64,000 nucleotides of DNA from Brachypodius melanocephalos (taxonomy: Eukaryota; Chordata; Aves; Passeriformes; Pycnonotidae). The notes under the pieces are model-generated. The model was not told the DNA's origin, searched no databases, and was given only the letters and a program-made list of their open reading frames with translations. Where the stretch lies: NCBI GenBank assembly GCA_013398615.1, contig VZSR01003806.1:2563094-2627093 (forward strand), in the 5' to 3' direction. The position numbers were made by a program, and so were the translations under genes. Shown in pieces: positions 15,101 through 30,100 of the stretch; position 1 is the first letter of the stretch, and each line of letters begins with the position of its first letter.

Positions 15101-18100
15101 TATCTCACCTGCAGGAGTACAAGAATACTTCAGGAGACAGCTGAAAGCCCTGTTAAGGCAGAGGTAAGTGACACACTTTGCTCCTCTCTGCCCAAAAAGT
15201 CACCACAGTCACCCCTCAGTGACCTCAAAGGGGCTCAAGCTGGCCATGCACGAACAGACTCTGCTCCTTCTATGTTGATTTTTCCCCACTCACCCTCCTG
15301 TCTACTGAACACAGACATAGCTCCCAAGAGCATGTGCTCTATCACTTTTGTTGGGACTGAGGTGGGGCCAGACTCAATTCTCCTTCTTCTGGGTAAGAGT
15401 GTGACATTTTTTCCCAGTGTTCTGATCATTGTGATCTTAGGTGACTGAGAAGAGCCTTACCTGCAGCACCCTTCCATCCATACCATCTGCTCCCACAGAC
15501 ACCCGCGTGTCCAAATGGCCTCAGCTGCCCCAGCTGCAGACTAGGCTTCACCCCAGCAGACCTGTCTCTGGGCTCATGGGCTGAGTCCTGAGGACAAGCC
15601 TCACCAGTAAAACCCAAGGCAAAGGTGGCACAGTTTTGAACCTTTGTCACTAGGTCCGTGCCCCACCAAGCAGAACAGTGTGCTTTTCTCAGCTTCCTTT
15701 TGTTGCCAGTGTACATATCAGAAACTCTTCACTGTTTCCCCTCACACCTCACTAGCTCCAACTGAGCTTTAGTTTTCCTAACTCCATTCATGCCCACTTG
15801 GACAGCTCATCCTGGGCAGATGAGCAATATTTGTCACGACTTACACAACTATTACCAGTTTGTTCCAACCTACAAGCACTCGATTTTTTTTGCAAATTTA
15901 TTTGTACCAAACTACCCCAGTGAAACTCACAATTCCTATTTGGAAAGAAGGAAAGAGCATTCAGACTGATGCTGAAATTTCACATTAGAATAAAATCTTA
16001 CAGTAATGTAACATGGTTTGGTAGTTACTTTGTTACAAGATTAGCACTTCACTGTGTTAAACACAAGAGAAAAGCAAACCTCACCCAAATAAAAGGTAAA
16101 ACAGAACAAAAAAATTCCAAAAATATATAGTCCTCTCATCAATTGCCCCTTAGTATGGTTTTTTGCTCGTTTTCTTAAGGTACTGGCCAACTAACTCATG
16201 ACTTGAGACCACAAGAAGCTAAAAACTCTCATACAGTTATTTGTTTTCTTAAAATACAGTAACACAAACCCAAGGGATTTATTTTCAGCCAAAATTTCTT
16301 AAATGATGCTGATTTCTGTATTTTTTGATTTCCACAGTGACTATATAGTTTGAAGTCGAGAACAGCAAAAAAATTCCTCTGTAGACTTGACTTTAGTGGG
16401 GATGATTTTTTTTTTAAACCAAGAAAAACCTTTAGATTCAAAGAGCATATAGGATATTCTCTACATTTAAAATAGAGCAACTGGAACAATGTTTTCTGGT
16501 TCAAAAAAAATGCTTTAACTCTCTTCTTTTTATTCACCCAAACCCATCACATTTCATTTAACTGTTCAGGTAGTGAAACAATATAGTTCTTATAGATAAT
16601 TCTATAATGCAAACCAGCATTTTGCACCTCTAGGTGAATTCAGGACTGATGCAACTACATGCACACACACCAATTTCCAAAAAACTACTTATTCAGTTCT
16701 GAATTTGATGTCCACTTAAGTAAAATATGTTTGAGGATCAAAGGTGCCTAAGAGCCATTGGTGCAGAGCAGAAGGGGAGAAAAAGTAGGCAGAAGACCAT
16801 ATTTCCCAAAGCTTACTACCTGCTGCTGTGATAATCCTTCAGGCATAGGAGTCATAATTGCTTCTGCATGCATACAGTCCACATCAATAAATAAATTTAA
16901 CTCTTCTTCTTCCAGACAAGATGATCTATGATCTACAAATAAATAACCAAAATGTCAGCTTCTACATGTGGATTGAAAGAAGAAAAAAGCAAAACAAAAC
17001 AAAAAAGCAAAGACCCTATCATGTGAGCACAGAAATCATAAATTTTCACCTAGAAAACAGAAGAAATTTCCTGGCACTTCTATATCAAATGTGAAATCAC
17101 ATTAATGCTAACACCAATAGGCACTCTAACACAGAACATCTTCCAAAGGCATTCTAATAAACCACAGCTGAAGACAGCCTAAGCATCTTCTGCCTGACCT
17201 CTACTCCCTCCTCTCAGCCAGGAGAATGGTGCTGTCCAGAGGGCAGGACATGACAAGTTAAGTTAAAGCACTACAGCTTCAGGAACAGCAATTTTAAGAT
17301 AAATGATCCCTGGGAAGAAACTGAAAACACCCATATTATGATCCAGCTAAAAAAGAATTCCATACAGCCTTCTATGGCTGAACCGAAGTAGCCAAATTAA
17401 CCACAATGTTTGCTTTCATCAGAAAGGACTGAAGGATTCTGCATTGCTCTGTGGGCAAAAATTCTACTGAAAAAGCACCACCGTGGTGCACTGATAGGTG
17501 GCAGTACACAGCCAGCCAAACAAGCAGATAGGAGGAAAGGAGACTCAAATAAAGAACGGTCTTTGAACAAAAGAAACTGTCTTTGAACAAAAAGAGAAAT
17601 AAGGGAAGCAGATCTGATGGCTGGGAAAAACTTGTGAGTTTAGTTAACAAATTTTTCACTAGCTCCCTGCTAATTTGGAATGTGGTTATGCGATTCAGCC
17701 ATCCACAGATACACTGTGTCTGCAACCTAACTTCTAGAAATGTAAGAAGAAATGCCAGCTCCATTGTAACACTGCCCTGCAGATCATTTTCATCTGTTCA
17801 ACTGCAAGAAGTTGAGGATACACCTTTTGATCACTTCATTTTGTGTACCTTTCTATATTCAATCTGTGAATTAAGTAAATTGAGAAGCAGTCAGAGGTCA
17901 TGATAGAGATGTAAGATGTGTCCTGGCCCATACAGATGGGATACAACTCTATGTTACCTCTGTCAATAAAAATACTTTGTTCCATCCTTGTGGTTTTAGC
18001 TTCCTAAAATTGTAGTTCTGTAAACCCTGAAGTTACTACCATTTATTTAGTTGGGCACAAACTTGAGCAAAAAGATACTATCTCTCAGACTTATTCTGAA

Positions 18101-21100
18101 AAAGAAACCAGTTTAATTTACCATGACCTGTCTCTTGAAAAAATTACCTGCGGACAGCTGCTGCCAAGGCTCATGACAAAGGACTGTCACTTGCTCTCAG
18201 CTACAGAAAGAACACAAATACTTCTGTTGCATTTTGATTTTACATCACTTTCTGTTTTCCCAACCCAAATTCAGCTCTCATCAAAAATCATCAAACTGAT
18301 TAAGCAGTACAGTCTTCTCCCCTACTTTGACTCTTAAGCATGGAAAGCATTACTCTTTATCTTGAAACGGTCAACTACTTCTCCCCTGAAAACCATGTCT
18401 TAACAGCACATTCTCCTGACATTCAAGAGTTATTTGATGGAGAGACCTGGACAGACTTAGTAACTGTGCTGGTTTTGGCCAGGGTAAAATTAATTTTCTT
18501 CACAGTGGCTGGTATGTAGCTACATTTTGGATTTGCGCTGGACACAGGGTTGACCATACAGACATGTTTTTGTTATTGCTGAGCAGGGCTTGCACAGAGC
18601 CGAGGCCTTTTCTGTTCTTCATACTGTCATGCTGGTGAGGGTGCTGGGGGTGCATGGGAGGTTGGGAGGAGACACAGCCAGGACAGGTCACTCAAATGGA
18701 CTAAACGGGTATTCCAGACCATATGACATCCTGCTCAGTATACAAAGTGGGAGGAAGGAGGAGTAAGGGGAGCGCATGTTTGGAGTGATGGCATTTGTGT
18801 CCCAAGTGTATGATGGGGCCATGCTCTCCTGGAGATGGATAAGCACCTGCCTGCTCTTGGGAAGTAGTGAACTAGTTCCTTGTCTTTCTTTGCTTGTGTG
18901 TGGCTTTTTCACTATTAAACTGCCTTTATCTCAGCCCATGAGTTCTCATTTTTACCGTTCTAAGTCTCTCCCCAGTCCTGGTGGTAGCGGCTTGAGAGAG
19001 CAGCTGTGGGGCTTGGCTACTGGCTGGGGTTACACCATGACAGTAACTTAACATCACTTCCATACTCCCACCTACCAGTACCTAGATCACACTGCTTGGT
19101 GGGATTTTTTGTTATTAAGTTGACCCTTCTCTGTGGTCCTCGGGTTTCTCAGGTCACTCAGCTTCTTGCCCCAAACAGAAAAAACTGCTCAAAATGTACT
19201 GACCACACTGTCATCTGAACTGAATAATATACCATACATTTTTGATATATATCTGATTTCTTGTATCTAGCTCTCAGCTCCCACTACAAAAATTTGCTAG
19301 GCCATTCATCTTCTTTCTCAGAAATTACTAGAGAATGTAACAAAGAGAAACCCTGTAAATAGCATTTACCTTGAGAAATGAAAGATTTTGTCCGAATGAA
19401 GGAACGACCCTTCTTCACAGCTGCTTTTGTCTTTTCAAGTCCATCTTTGGTACCTTCTCTAGCAGCTCTCATAAGCTTTTGCATCTGTAAGATAAAAAAT
19501 GTAGTCTACATGTTCAGTGAATAATAGGAAAACATTTCAGCCTGTACACTTTTAAGCTATCAATATCATTCAAAGTCAAATGAATATAAAAGTAGAGAGA
19601 ACCATGACAGCTCAGAGCCGAGCTCCTGTATTTCAAAATAAAACAAAAATTGGAGACAAGGACTTACTTCATGGAAATAATGAATGCTAGTCTAAGAGTA
19701 GAAATGCTTAAGAACCCTTCTGCATTCAAACGGAAACTTTATTAAATAGTCTCATATCTTACGAACAAATACCTACTACTCACAGGTCATTAACAGCCAG
19801 AGGTCTTGTCCATCTTTCAGTGTCCCAACTTCTAAAGTATTTCTGACATAAGATAATCCCCTATACTCAGTTATATATTAACTATACTCTTAAACAAACA
19901 CTGTTATGAAGGAAAAAGTTACAACTAATAACTTAATTCACTGAAGAAATACACTGATTTAATTAAGAATGCCATAATCTTACAGCACACTACTACAGCC
20001 AAATGAAATTTCATGGAACAAAAGAAAAAAAAAAAAAAAAAACAAAGAAATTTGCTTTGCTGGAAAATGTTTATTAAAATACCCTGCTTTGTACTTCTTT
20101 CCCAAAATGTCACCACAACAAAAAATCCCCACTACTGTAGGAACACAAACAAAGTTGTCTTACTGCAATCAGGCAATTTCTGGGTTTGAGACTGAAGCTT
20201 TTATCAAAATCCCAGTCTTTTCATACTGGCTCCATTCAGAATGGAGAGCAGGGAGATTCCCAATTTGACCCTCTGTGGCTGCAGAGCTATGGCTAGGCTA
20301 GCCCCATGGAGCCACGGTCTCAGAGAGGTACTGGGGTTTTACACCAGGCTCACACTTTGGGATAAAGGCACCAGTCAGCAGGGGAAGACAATGCCCTATC
20401 TCATTTTCTGAGTCTGTTAACATTTAAAGTAAGCATGAGAAAAGGTCCTTGACCAAGTATTTTTAAGACTATATCAATATTATAGTCTTTAATTTAAGAC
20501 AGCACAATAAAAATTCAGCACATTCATAATTTATTTAATACAAATTATTGTCTACTTTTTCAAGCTATTAATAAAAGGCAACATTGTCTGTGTTGGAAAA
20601 GCAATTTTTTAAATGTAGCTAATTACAAAAATCAACTACACTACCTTCAGCTCATGTTTTTGCTTTAGTTGCTGAATCTCTACTGCTCCCACAGTGTTTG
20701 ACACCAAATCTTTCATCTTTTTTTCATAATGCTCCTTTAAACGCGTTAGGTCATGAGAAAGCTACAGTGTATAAAAAGACACAATCTTTTCAAAAAGTAG
20801 TGAAAACTTCACGCTAAAGCACTCACATAAATCATGCACATTGCCCCATCTATCTACTGATACAAAGACAACTAAGGGAAAACTAGGAGGGTAAACTAAA
20901 CTATGACTGAGGGAAAACTATGACTGAGGGAAGCTCCAGTCCGGGGAAGGGACCATCGCTCCTGGGCACTGCTGAACTCCGCCAGGTGCTTTTCTGTAAA
21001 GACAGGGGCAAAGCCACTTAGACTAAAGTAACTATATTGTTATACATATTAACTGTACTGTGCCTATCTCTTAAAAACCAAATGGAAACATTACATCAGC

Positions 21101-24100
21101 TTTAACCATCAGCATTATCCACTGCAGCACAAACCCTAGGCTGGATTTCAGACTATCCTTCAAAACAGTGAATCAGAAGAAAACTCAGAGAGTGAAGAAC
21201 CTGTGGAGATTGCTGGCACCTGAGAATATGGGAATTGACAGGACAGTGAGTCAGGTAAGGAGACACTAACAGGATTCATGTTCTTGTAGTTTCCACATGC
21301 TCACAGCCTCATTGTATGAGCTTGGGTGTAACCATCTCGTACATGAATATATTTGTTTGCAAAGTAAGGGAACTATCACAGAGAAAGGAATGCTCTGGAA
21401 TACTAATTACCAGTTGTTAAACATTTTGACAAAGATAAATAAAAGAGGTTAAAATGCAAACAGGAAAGAAAAAAAAAGAGGAAACTATTTGGTGTTCCCT
21501 ATAATAGAAGTCCAGTGGAAAACCCCTCAGCTTGATATCAACCGAGTTATTTGGCAAGAGATCAAAGCCTCAGGAAAGAGAAGGCCTACTGAGCTGAAAA
21601 CAAAGCAACAGGCCCAGCAAGTAGCTCCACTAGGCTGGGTCAGGATGTAATTACCTCTAACATGATGATTCTGGCATTACAGCAGAATAATGAAGAATAG
21701 CATCTGGTTCACAGACAAGAAATATTTAACAGCACAAAACCCTTCATTTCTTAAAATTAGTAAATAAATAGAATAATAAGAACTATAATGAAAAGGTGAC
21801 TTTGAGGGAAGTCATACCAGCAATTAAAATTAAAAACCCCACCTCCAACCTTGCCATACTTTTCAATTAGCACTAAAATTATAAGTAGGGCAAGCCATTC
21901 ACATGCTCTGAAAAACTACAGAAGGTGATGTATAGTGGGAATATACTGTAATATCTATCACAAGACCTGAGGAGAAGTAAGTGTTAGTGCAAGGAATGGA
22001 TAAAGAGAAAATGTACATAAAGAGGAGTAGTGTCTGCCTGTGTTGAAGTGCCAGTGCAGGGAGGGCTGGGGTTGGTTTTTTGGTTTGTTTTTTTGTTGTT
22101 GTTTTCTTGGTTGTTTGTTGCAGGTTTTTTTTCAGCAGTCATAAAAAAGTTTCTTTCCTTACCCTCTGCCAAAATCCTTCCCTAATTTCCTGATTTCTCC
22201 ATCTCCCAGCAGCCCATCCAGGTGCAGGAGTGTCTCTGACTTTTCCATCCACCGGCTTGAGTGTTCCTCACCTTCTCACACCCATCCTCACAAGGCAATC
22301 CCCAAAACATTTTGTCACAGGCGTGAAAAAGCCAGCAAGGCAGTACCAAAGGGCACACCCCTCTTCTGTCATCACTCCTCAGTCTCTTGCTCAGATACTC
22401 TGTGCCTGATCCTTGTACACGCACATTCAACCACTGCCAATAGTTTTCCATGACTGATCAAGAGTTTTAAGAGTTTAAAAGAGTTTAAGAGTTCCAAAAA
22501 AAAGGCTTTAAACCTTGCTTCGTTCACATACGTAAATAGATTCTTATGACTATGGCCGAAGCTGAAGCTAGACATAGCAAGAGAAGATTAAAAAAAATAA
22601 AAAGAATAATCCAGCAGTCATGTTAAGGCTTCCACGCTCACATGCAAAGTAATTCCTAGTCTCTTCCAAGGTATTTAGAACAAAAAAAAAAGTCAAGCTC
22701 AGTTTTTTAAGTCTTGTTAAAAAAAAAAAACAAACAACTGCAACAGCTTTAGATAGTTCTAGTCAGAATGAAACCAAGACAAAAACAGAGGACAAGCACT
22801 CAGCTTACAAAGTGCAGATTTGGGTGGGCTCAAGTCTTGCAAGTAATTGCTCACTCCCTGATTTCCAAAGGATGGGCAGCAAGGATGGAGGTGAGGGGAG
22901 AGCAGATAACATGTACTGGAGGGACACACAGACAGCAAGGCCTTTATTCTCATCAAGTTAAGAAACCTGCAAAATGAAAATAAAGGCCCTATGAAATAAC
23001 ACCCTGTCTGAAACGACATTGCAGCCACAGGGTGCTGAGGCAGCTCACAACACAGTTGCCAAGTGGCTCCTGGGGGTCTGCTCCTAGTCAGCACACGTCG
23101 GAAAGCCTCTCACAAAGAGGGTACACAAGGGCAGAAGCAGAGGAGCCAAGGCAAAGAGAAGGGAAGAGCCCGGGGCCTCTCTCCTTGTGCAATGGGAGAG
23201 ATGCAGTGAGGACAGGCATCTGTGTCACCTGTGTCACCAGTGTCTTCCTGCCTCCTGCAGAACAGATGGAGCCAAAGGTACTAGACACGTGAAGTGTCAC
23301 ACATGGACCATTTTAATCATGCCACCTCTCTTCTCTCCTAACAGGTGGAATTCTCTTTGATTACAAAAATCTTTTACTTTCAGAAGTTTCTTAAGCTCAG
23401 TCACTTTCAAACAAGCAAACTGATGCAGATCTAAGACAGAAAGTTAGGGAACACTGGCGAAGAGTTCTGTGACTTTTGAGCACCTAAAGATCCCAAACCT
23501 TCAATTCATGTCAGGCTTGTAACCCATTTATTCTTCCCATTATGTTCCACATTTATTTACCACTTAGACTAATCCAGCAACTGCAAAAGAAGAGAAGGTG
23601 AGGAACTGCCCATAAGCAAAAATGATCTCATTTTTCATTTTTATCCAATTTGAGTTTTTTCTTTAAGAAGTTCATTTAATATTTTCATCTCTTTCCTGTT
23701 ACATATGTACTGTCACTTCCACACTGATTCGTATCTCCTTTAAAAAGATGCTGTTGGCATTTGAAACCAAATGGAGTTAAAAAAGAAATACAGGTGAGAA
23801 AGGCAAGTGTTGGAAACCAGGATAACCTCAATGGCTGAGCAGCACTGCAGGATACATACGTGTCTCTTGTGGTTGCCGCGCAAAAAGGAGCTGGGAATTC
23901 CATTTTTACACTCAGAATCACTCTGTTCTTCATAGCTTTCAAACTCACTTGAACTCCACCCATATTCCAGTGAGCTGTTTCCACCATCATCACCATTTTC
24001 AACATCATCATAAATCATTTCCTCTGCAAGAATTAAACCAAAATTTAAAAAGCTACACTGAAATGTATGTTTGTTTGAACATCAAAAACTTTTTCAGGAT

Positions 24101-27100
24101 ACGCTATAAAGAACTGTACAGACTTTTGTACACACATTAAAAGTTCTGAATTAAATCCAATATTCCAATAGCCAAAGTGGATTATCTTTGTTGAAACAGA
24201 GTACCAAAAAAAAGACAGTTTTATGGGTCACACCATAGTCCTTTTAGAAACATCTGCTACGCAAATGACACTGTTGGGTCCAAATTCCACAAAATCATTT
24301 AGAATTTCAAAAGAAGTTTAAACTGTAATTGTGAATGCACATCTGCACTGAGAAGCATCATCCTTTCACTTGTAAGCCTGCCGTTTGTCCCTACGGACAT
24401 CAGCTCAAATGATAAATGCTAAAACAGTGCAAGAATCAAATGAAAATGTCACTACTTCCAGCAGAACAGATCAGACCAAAGTAGCAAGAAAGGTGTTACA
24501 CAATGGTGTTTTATGACTCATCACCACCAGTCACTGGAAATCTCCCACACCTGGCAGCTACCTTGCTCATAATTTACTCTAAAAACCTGAATTATTAATC
24601 TTTTCAAGACATAACCTTTTCAAATCCATATTGCAAAGGCTGACCAAAGTACCTCCTGTTAAAGACACAGGTTTTTCCATCGGCACACGTGTCAAGAACA
24701 TAAAACTTACTCAAAATGAAATGGAAAATTTAGAGCCAGCTGCTTATCAGGAAACAGGAACGCACTCTACCTGCACCATCATTTGTCATTACAAGTAGAA
24801 AAGAGTGGACACTTGTCATGGTACAACACTTCTGCCAGGAATCACTCCTGTCAGAGGTTATGATGCAGCATTTACAACTGTCTCCTGTTAAATTCGGGAA
24901 ACAGCAGCTGTGCTTTTATTTTAAGACTGACATTTCATTTAAACAGAGGAAAAAAATGTACACAAAAGACCCTAGATTTTAATAATAACATTAATTAAAT
25001 TCTTTATAATTAACACAGAGGATTTTAGTCTGATTTGGAAAACTCAGATTTAAAAAAAAATTAAATCTCCATGCATATCAAAACTGTCCTTAAAATATTG
25101 TTACTAAAGAAGATATCTTGGTGATAATCTAGCTCAATGAGTAATTTAAAGGAATCATTATAGTAAGTCAAAATAAGTCAAGATTTAGGGAAGTCTAACT
25201 CCTGTGCTGTCAGCTTTGGGGTAGGATTTACCCCATGACTGGGTGAATTTATCTTGTCCAGGTGCTAATGTATATTGTCTGACTGAAACTTTTTCTGGAA
25301 TAGTTGCATCTCCCTGAAAAAATACACAAATCATAAACATCAAGATCGTGCATGTACAAAGATTAAAACTTCTCTTACTACCTATTTCCTCAGAATCTTT
25401 CAATGTCTTTGGAGACAAAACGAAAATCAAAATTTTAATCAATGTCTTATGGGTTAAGCTAAAGATTCCAACCAATATGCTCAGCAGAGCTTTGCTCCAT
25501 ATCCTATATCCCACCTAGCTCAGCTGCCTGGGCCCAGTGTACGTGCTTCCTGACTGATCAGCAACAGCAGATGTCTCTGCTCAGAGTAGCACTGAGGGAA
25601 CTTGCAGTAATATAAGCATTCAAGTCATGAATGTAACACAGTATTTTCCAATAATAATAATAAAAAAAATCAGTAATAATCCATAAAACACCTTGCTTGA
25701 ACTCTACTAAGGACAAGAAATGAAACTGTTACAGCTTTAAAGATTAACGTGGTTTTCACACAAGAAAGCTTAAGTGTTTTCTTGATCCATTAACAATTTC
25801 AATATCAAACACCTACACCCTCTGAGAGGCATAATGAGTAAGATGCTGAGCTCCCAATATGCCAATTCCCTCGAACACAAAATCAGTTAGTAGCAATTGA
25901 TCTTTAAGGAGACTTCACTATGACCAAAAACTGCAAAACAAACCTGAGCAAGAACTCAATGAAATATGCTTCTTGAGCCCTAACTCCATCATTTCCAGTA
26001 AAGGTAAAATATTGACTCCAGCAACTACTCAGATCTATTCTGCCCCCACAAACATGGTCACAACCATCAGGAGTGGACCACTTCAAAGCTGAAATAAAAC
26101 ATTTCTGTGGAGTCATAATCAGGATAGTGAACAGCCACTCTGGACCATTTTTTCCATCTATCAATCATTCATACATTGAAGGGCACTTTCAAGGAAAGAG
26201 TTTCTCTCTATAACCATGACATTGATACATTATTATACATCATTTAACTATTTAAAACACCCTTTTCCTGACTACCTTGCCTTGTTCAGGGCACTACAGC
26301 TATAACACTGTAATTCTCTAACATGCAGAATACACAAGCTTTTGGAACAGTATCTATAAAACAAAGCAGAATTCAGCTTCTGAGAAGAGCAGTATAGGAG
26401 ACCTGCCAACATAGTATTTTAAATATTAGTATAATTCTGAACTTTCTAAAATCTACTGATTATTGACACAATGTTAATTCCATTTACATATATTTTAGGT
26501 ACTTAACAAACATATCTGTTTAGTACACATGCACATAATTCCATTTTACATTGCTTTCGACATTACAAAGACCTCAAACCTGGTTCAGAGTCTGAATCTT
26601 CTCTTGGCACATCATCATAAATTACCTCATCCGGGTCTAAAATCAAGACGGAAAAAAAAAAAAAACAAATGAGAAATTTCCTAAAATTTGAATTGGACCA
26701 AGTGTTTAAGAGGCATTTGAACAAAGCCCTTAACATGACTTTAGCTTTTGGTCAGCTCTGAAATGGTCAGGCAGTTGAAATGCTGTAGGTCTTCTCCAAC
26801 TGAAATATTGTATTCCATTTTAAAGAATTTTGGTTGTATTGGCATATATCAATACAATGGAGATATGACTCACTCTCCATTAGCATTTGGCTTGCACATC
26901 TAGTCACTCAAATATTGCAATAATGCACAAAGTATATGGTATTTGTGAAATTTCTGAGTTTTATCTGCATTGCTTATGATGACCTTTGTTAGCCTGAAAA
27001 CAAAAATCCACTTCAAAAGCCAGTATTTCTCCCTCCTTCTTACAGAAGTATGGTATGTTCTCTGCCTGTTGAAGCCTGCTCATTGCCTTACTGAATGATT

Positions 27101-30100
27101 GTAGAAAAGCTGAAATTGACTTTTTAAAAAGACCCAAAATTAAATATTGCAATGATCATCATAGTACATTAAGAGGCAGAACAACAATGCAAATTCTTCA
27201 GTCACTTCACGAAATATATAAGATGAACCTCCAGCCCAGTGGGAACAGCTGAGAACAGGCAGGATAACCTGTCCTCAAACCACACAGTCTCTGCTCTGGT
27301 TTAAAATGCAGCTACCAGCCAAGAGTCAATAGCACACACCAAGACAGTGGCAATTCCTTCCCTTTCACCTCCTCCAAGTATTTATTTGCCAACTACTATA
27401 CAGGAGCAATTTCCAATACAGTCACAGATCAGACTCTGAACTGGAGCTTATTTCCACTGCACATGCATTGATGGAGCCAAATGACTTCCATAACACACGA
27501 TTCCAGAGACTCCAAAAGGTGGAAAAGTGAATGTTAACTTTATTCTAAAATACAACTTTATTACACTGTTCAGTGTTCTAGTTAGTACAGCTTGGTTCTG
27601 TAAACCTATCGAAAAACACAGCAAAAGTGAACTTGGACATTCCCATAAAATCTGCTTGTGCACATAGACACACTGCTGATCACAGCTTGAAACTAAACAC
27701 CTTCCACACTTATACTTCAGTGCTCACTAGTTCTTACTTTCCATCCACGCTGTATTTGCAGGATCTGCAACCCATTTGGCCAGGGCATCATCCTCTCTCT
27801 TGGTCTGGTTATCTTCACTTGAAAAAGAGGCCATAAAATAAAAGAACTAGAAGTTACATCACAATGTTTTTAAACATCCATGAAGACAGGGCAGTAAATA
27901 TTTTTCTGCCTTCTAGTTTCCACTCCAGGGCTGCTGATTACCCAAAAATGTTGCTTCAGTACGTAGTTGGGTGATGAGTAATCTATTCTATTTATTAATC
28001 TGACAATTTTAGTCAGAAAATTGAAAACACTTTCTTTACAATCTTAAAAAAATACTTTGCCTTTGAGTTCATCTACCAGAACACAGGAAATACTCTCAGA
28101 AACAGTGAAGTGAGAGGTTCTTTTTCATGGTAAATAGCACTAAAGACATTCTGGGTTACATCAGGAGCCATCAGCGAAGCTATTATTCTCTTCCACGTGG
28201 TGCCAGTGAGGCTGAACCTGTAGCAGCACGTTCAGTTTTGGCTTCCCAACACTCCCCTGCTAGAGAAATGAAGCTACCTCTAGAAAGATGCAGAGAAACT
28301 GAAGTCAGGGACTAAAGCACATGGTTCACAAGGAAGGAGATAAAAGACATGGATATCATTTAGACTGGGGAAAAGGATGTTATTGGGTGATCCAAGAGCA
28401 GCTACAACTCTCCAAAAGACGTGATGGAATCAGGGTTATTTTTTGTTGTTGTTGTTGTTGTTTGGGTTTGTTTTGGGGGTTTGGGGACCCTTCTTGTTTT
28501 TAAGGCCAGACAAAGGGAGAATGGTCAACAGACTGCCCACTGGAAGATTTGGTTTCCAGATTTGGGGATGTGGGATGCCAAAGGAGGGAAAGGAAGGTAG
28601 CACAGAAGGAAAGACTGCTCAGGGAAGTTGTAGCACCTCCATCCTTGGCTCACACTGCCATCACTCTAAAAAAATTCAACCCAGTGTCTTCAAAAATGTC
28701 ATGCACAGTTACACACACCAGTGCTGATTTTAGTACACAATCAGAAAAGGAAAAAAAACAAACAAACAAACATGGAAGCATCACACAAAGAAAATAAAAT
28801 ACTTATCAAATGCAAGCTTTCTTAGGAATTACGATTTTACAAATCATTAAAACATGATGAACTGGCAATCACCTATTCTGAGGGTCCTCCAAGTTTACAG
28901 AATTATAATGACATTCTTCAGTTGCTGACTGTGTACCTGCCAAGTAGAAAAAAAAAAAAGAAAATTCTTGCAATAACATGTCAGTTTGGCTCAAATGGCA
29001 CATTTTAGCATAAGAAACTGATTTTACTTGTTCATTGCTAAAGAATAATCTTCTTTGCAATAGTTTTATTCTTACACGTGCTTAAAAAGAATTAGAAGTT
29101 TCTTCACACCACACATTTTTGAAAATTAAGTAATTCAAAGACATTGCCATTTGTTAGAAGAGCTGTTAAGAGAAAATTACAATGCCTGATGCATTTAATT
29201 CTCTCTCTCAAAGATACATTCCTCAACAGGTAATGAGGATCACACAAACATTTGTTTTTACTTGGCAGTATTCCTAATGGTGGTCAAAAGCAAAGGCTGG
29301 AACAAAGGCTGGAATTATAGAAAAATTGCTGTCTAGCTAAAGAAAATCATATCCAAAATACAAAAAGAAAAAGGCAGGATATGGGGAGCTTTCTTTTCCT
29401 AGTGTCTTGACATTAAGCTGTCAAATTTCTCAGCTCTGGTTACAAAATGAATATCTTGTTTCTGAGTAATCCACAGTTATTTTCCTTTCTAGTTTCCTCT
29501 TTTATCTTAAAATTGTACTAGAAGACAGAGAATTCATCAAATTATCAAGGGAAAAATCCCACAGCAACTCTAAAACCACAAGAATTAAAAAATAAACAAA
29601 CAGAAATCCATATAGAAAAGGCAAAAGAGAGAGGAATTTTGCCAGGATCTAGAATAACAATAAAAGGTATGATAATAAACCATTTGGCCTGAACACTGAA
29701 CGCTGGATCTGGAAATTATTTCATTATGTTAAAAAGGCTGAGTACTATACAGGAAAGATACCTGAGATTAACCAAGGATTGCCCTTCAAATAAAGTCAGG
29801 TGTGTAAATACAGTACCTTCCTCATCTACAGAAACGCTGCGTATGATGACAGGACTGGAGTACGCTGGCAGAATCAAAGGAAGGTTGGATGGCACAGCAT
29901 ATCCACAAGGGACAGGAACAGAATATCCACCAGACAAGTTGGGACTCGCACATTCATCCTGAGGACTTGGTTCTGGTGATGAGGATGGATCCTTATCTTG
30001 GATTGGGGAAATATTTATGACTGAGTAGGGATTTACTTTGGCTGGAGTGCCTCCTGCAGCAGGTTCTGATGTTTGCAGCTTCTCACTGTTTTCTAAATTA

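Noticed and set aside
23949..24140. His-rich plus-strand peptide frame
   Set aside because: Antisense reading of the Asp/Glu-rich ARHGEF10 coding exon 7.
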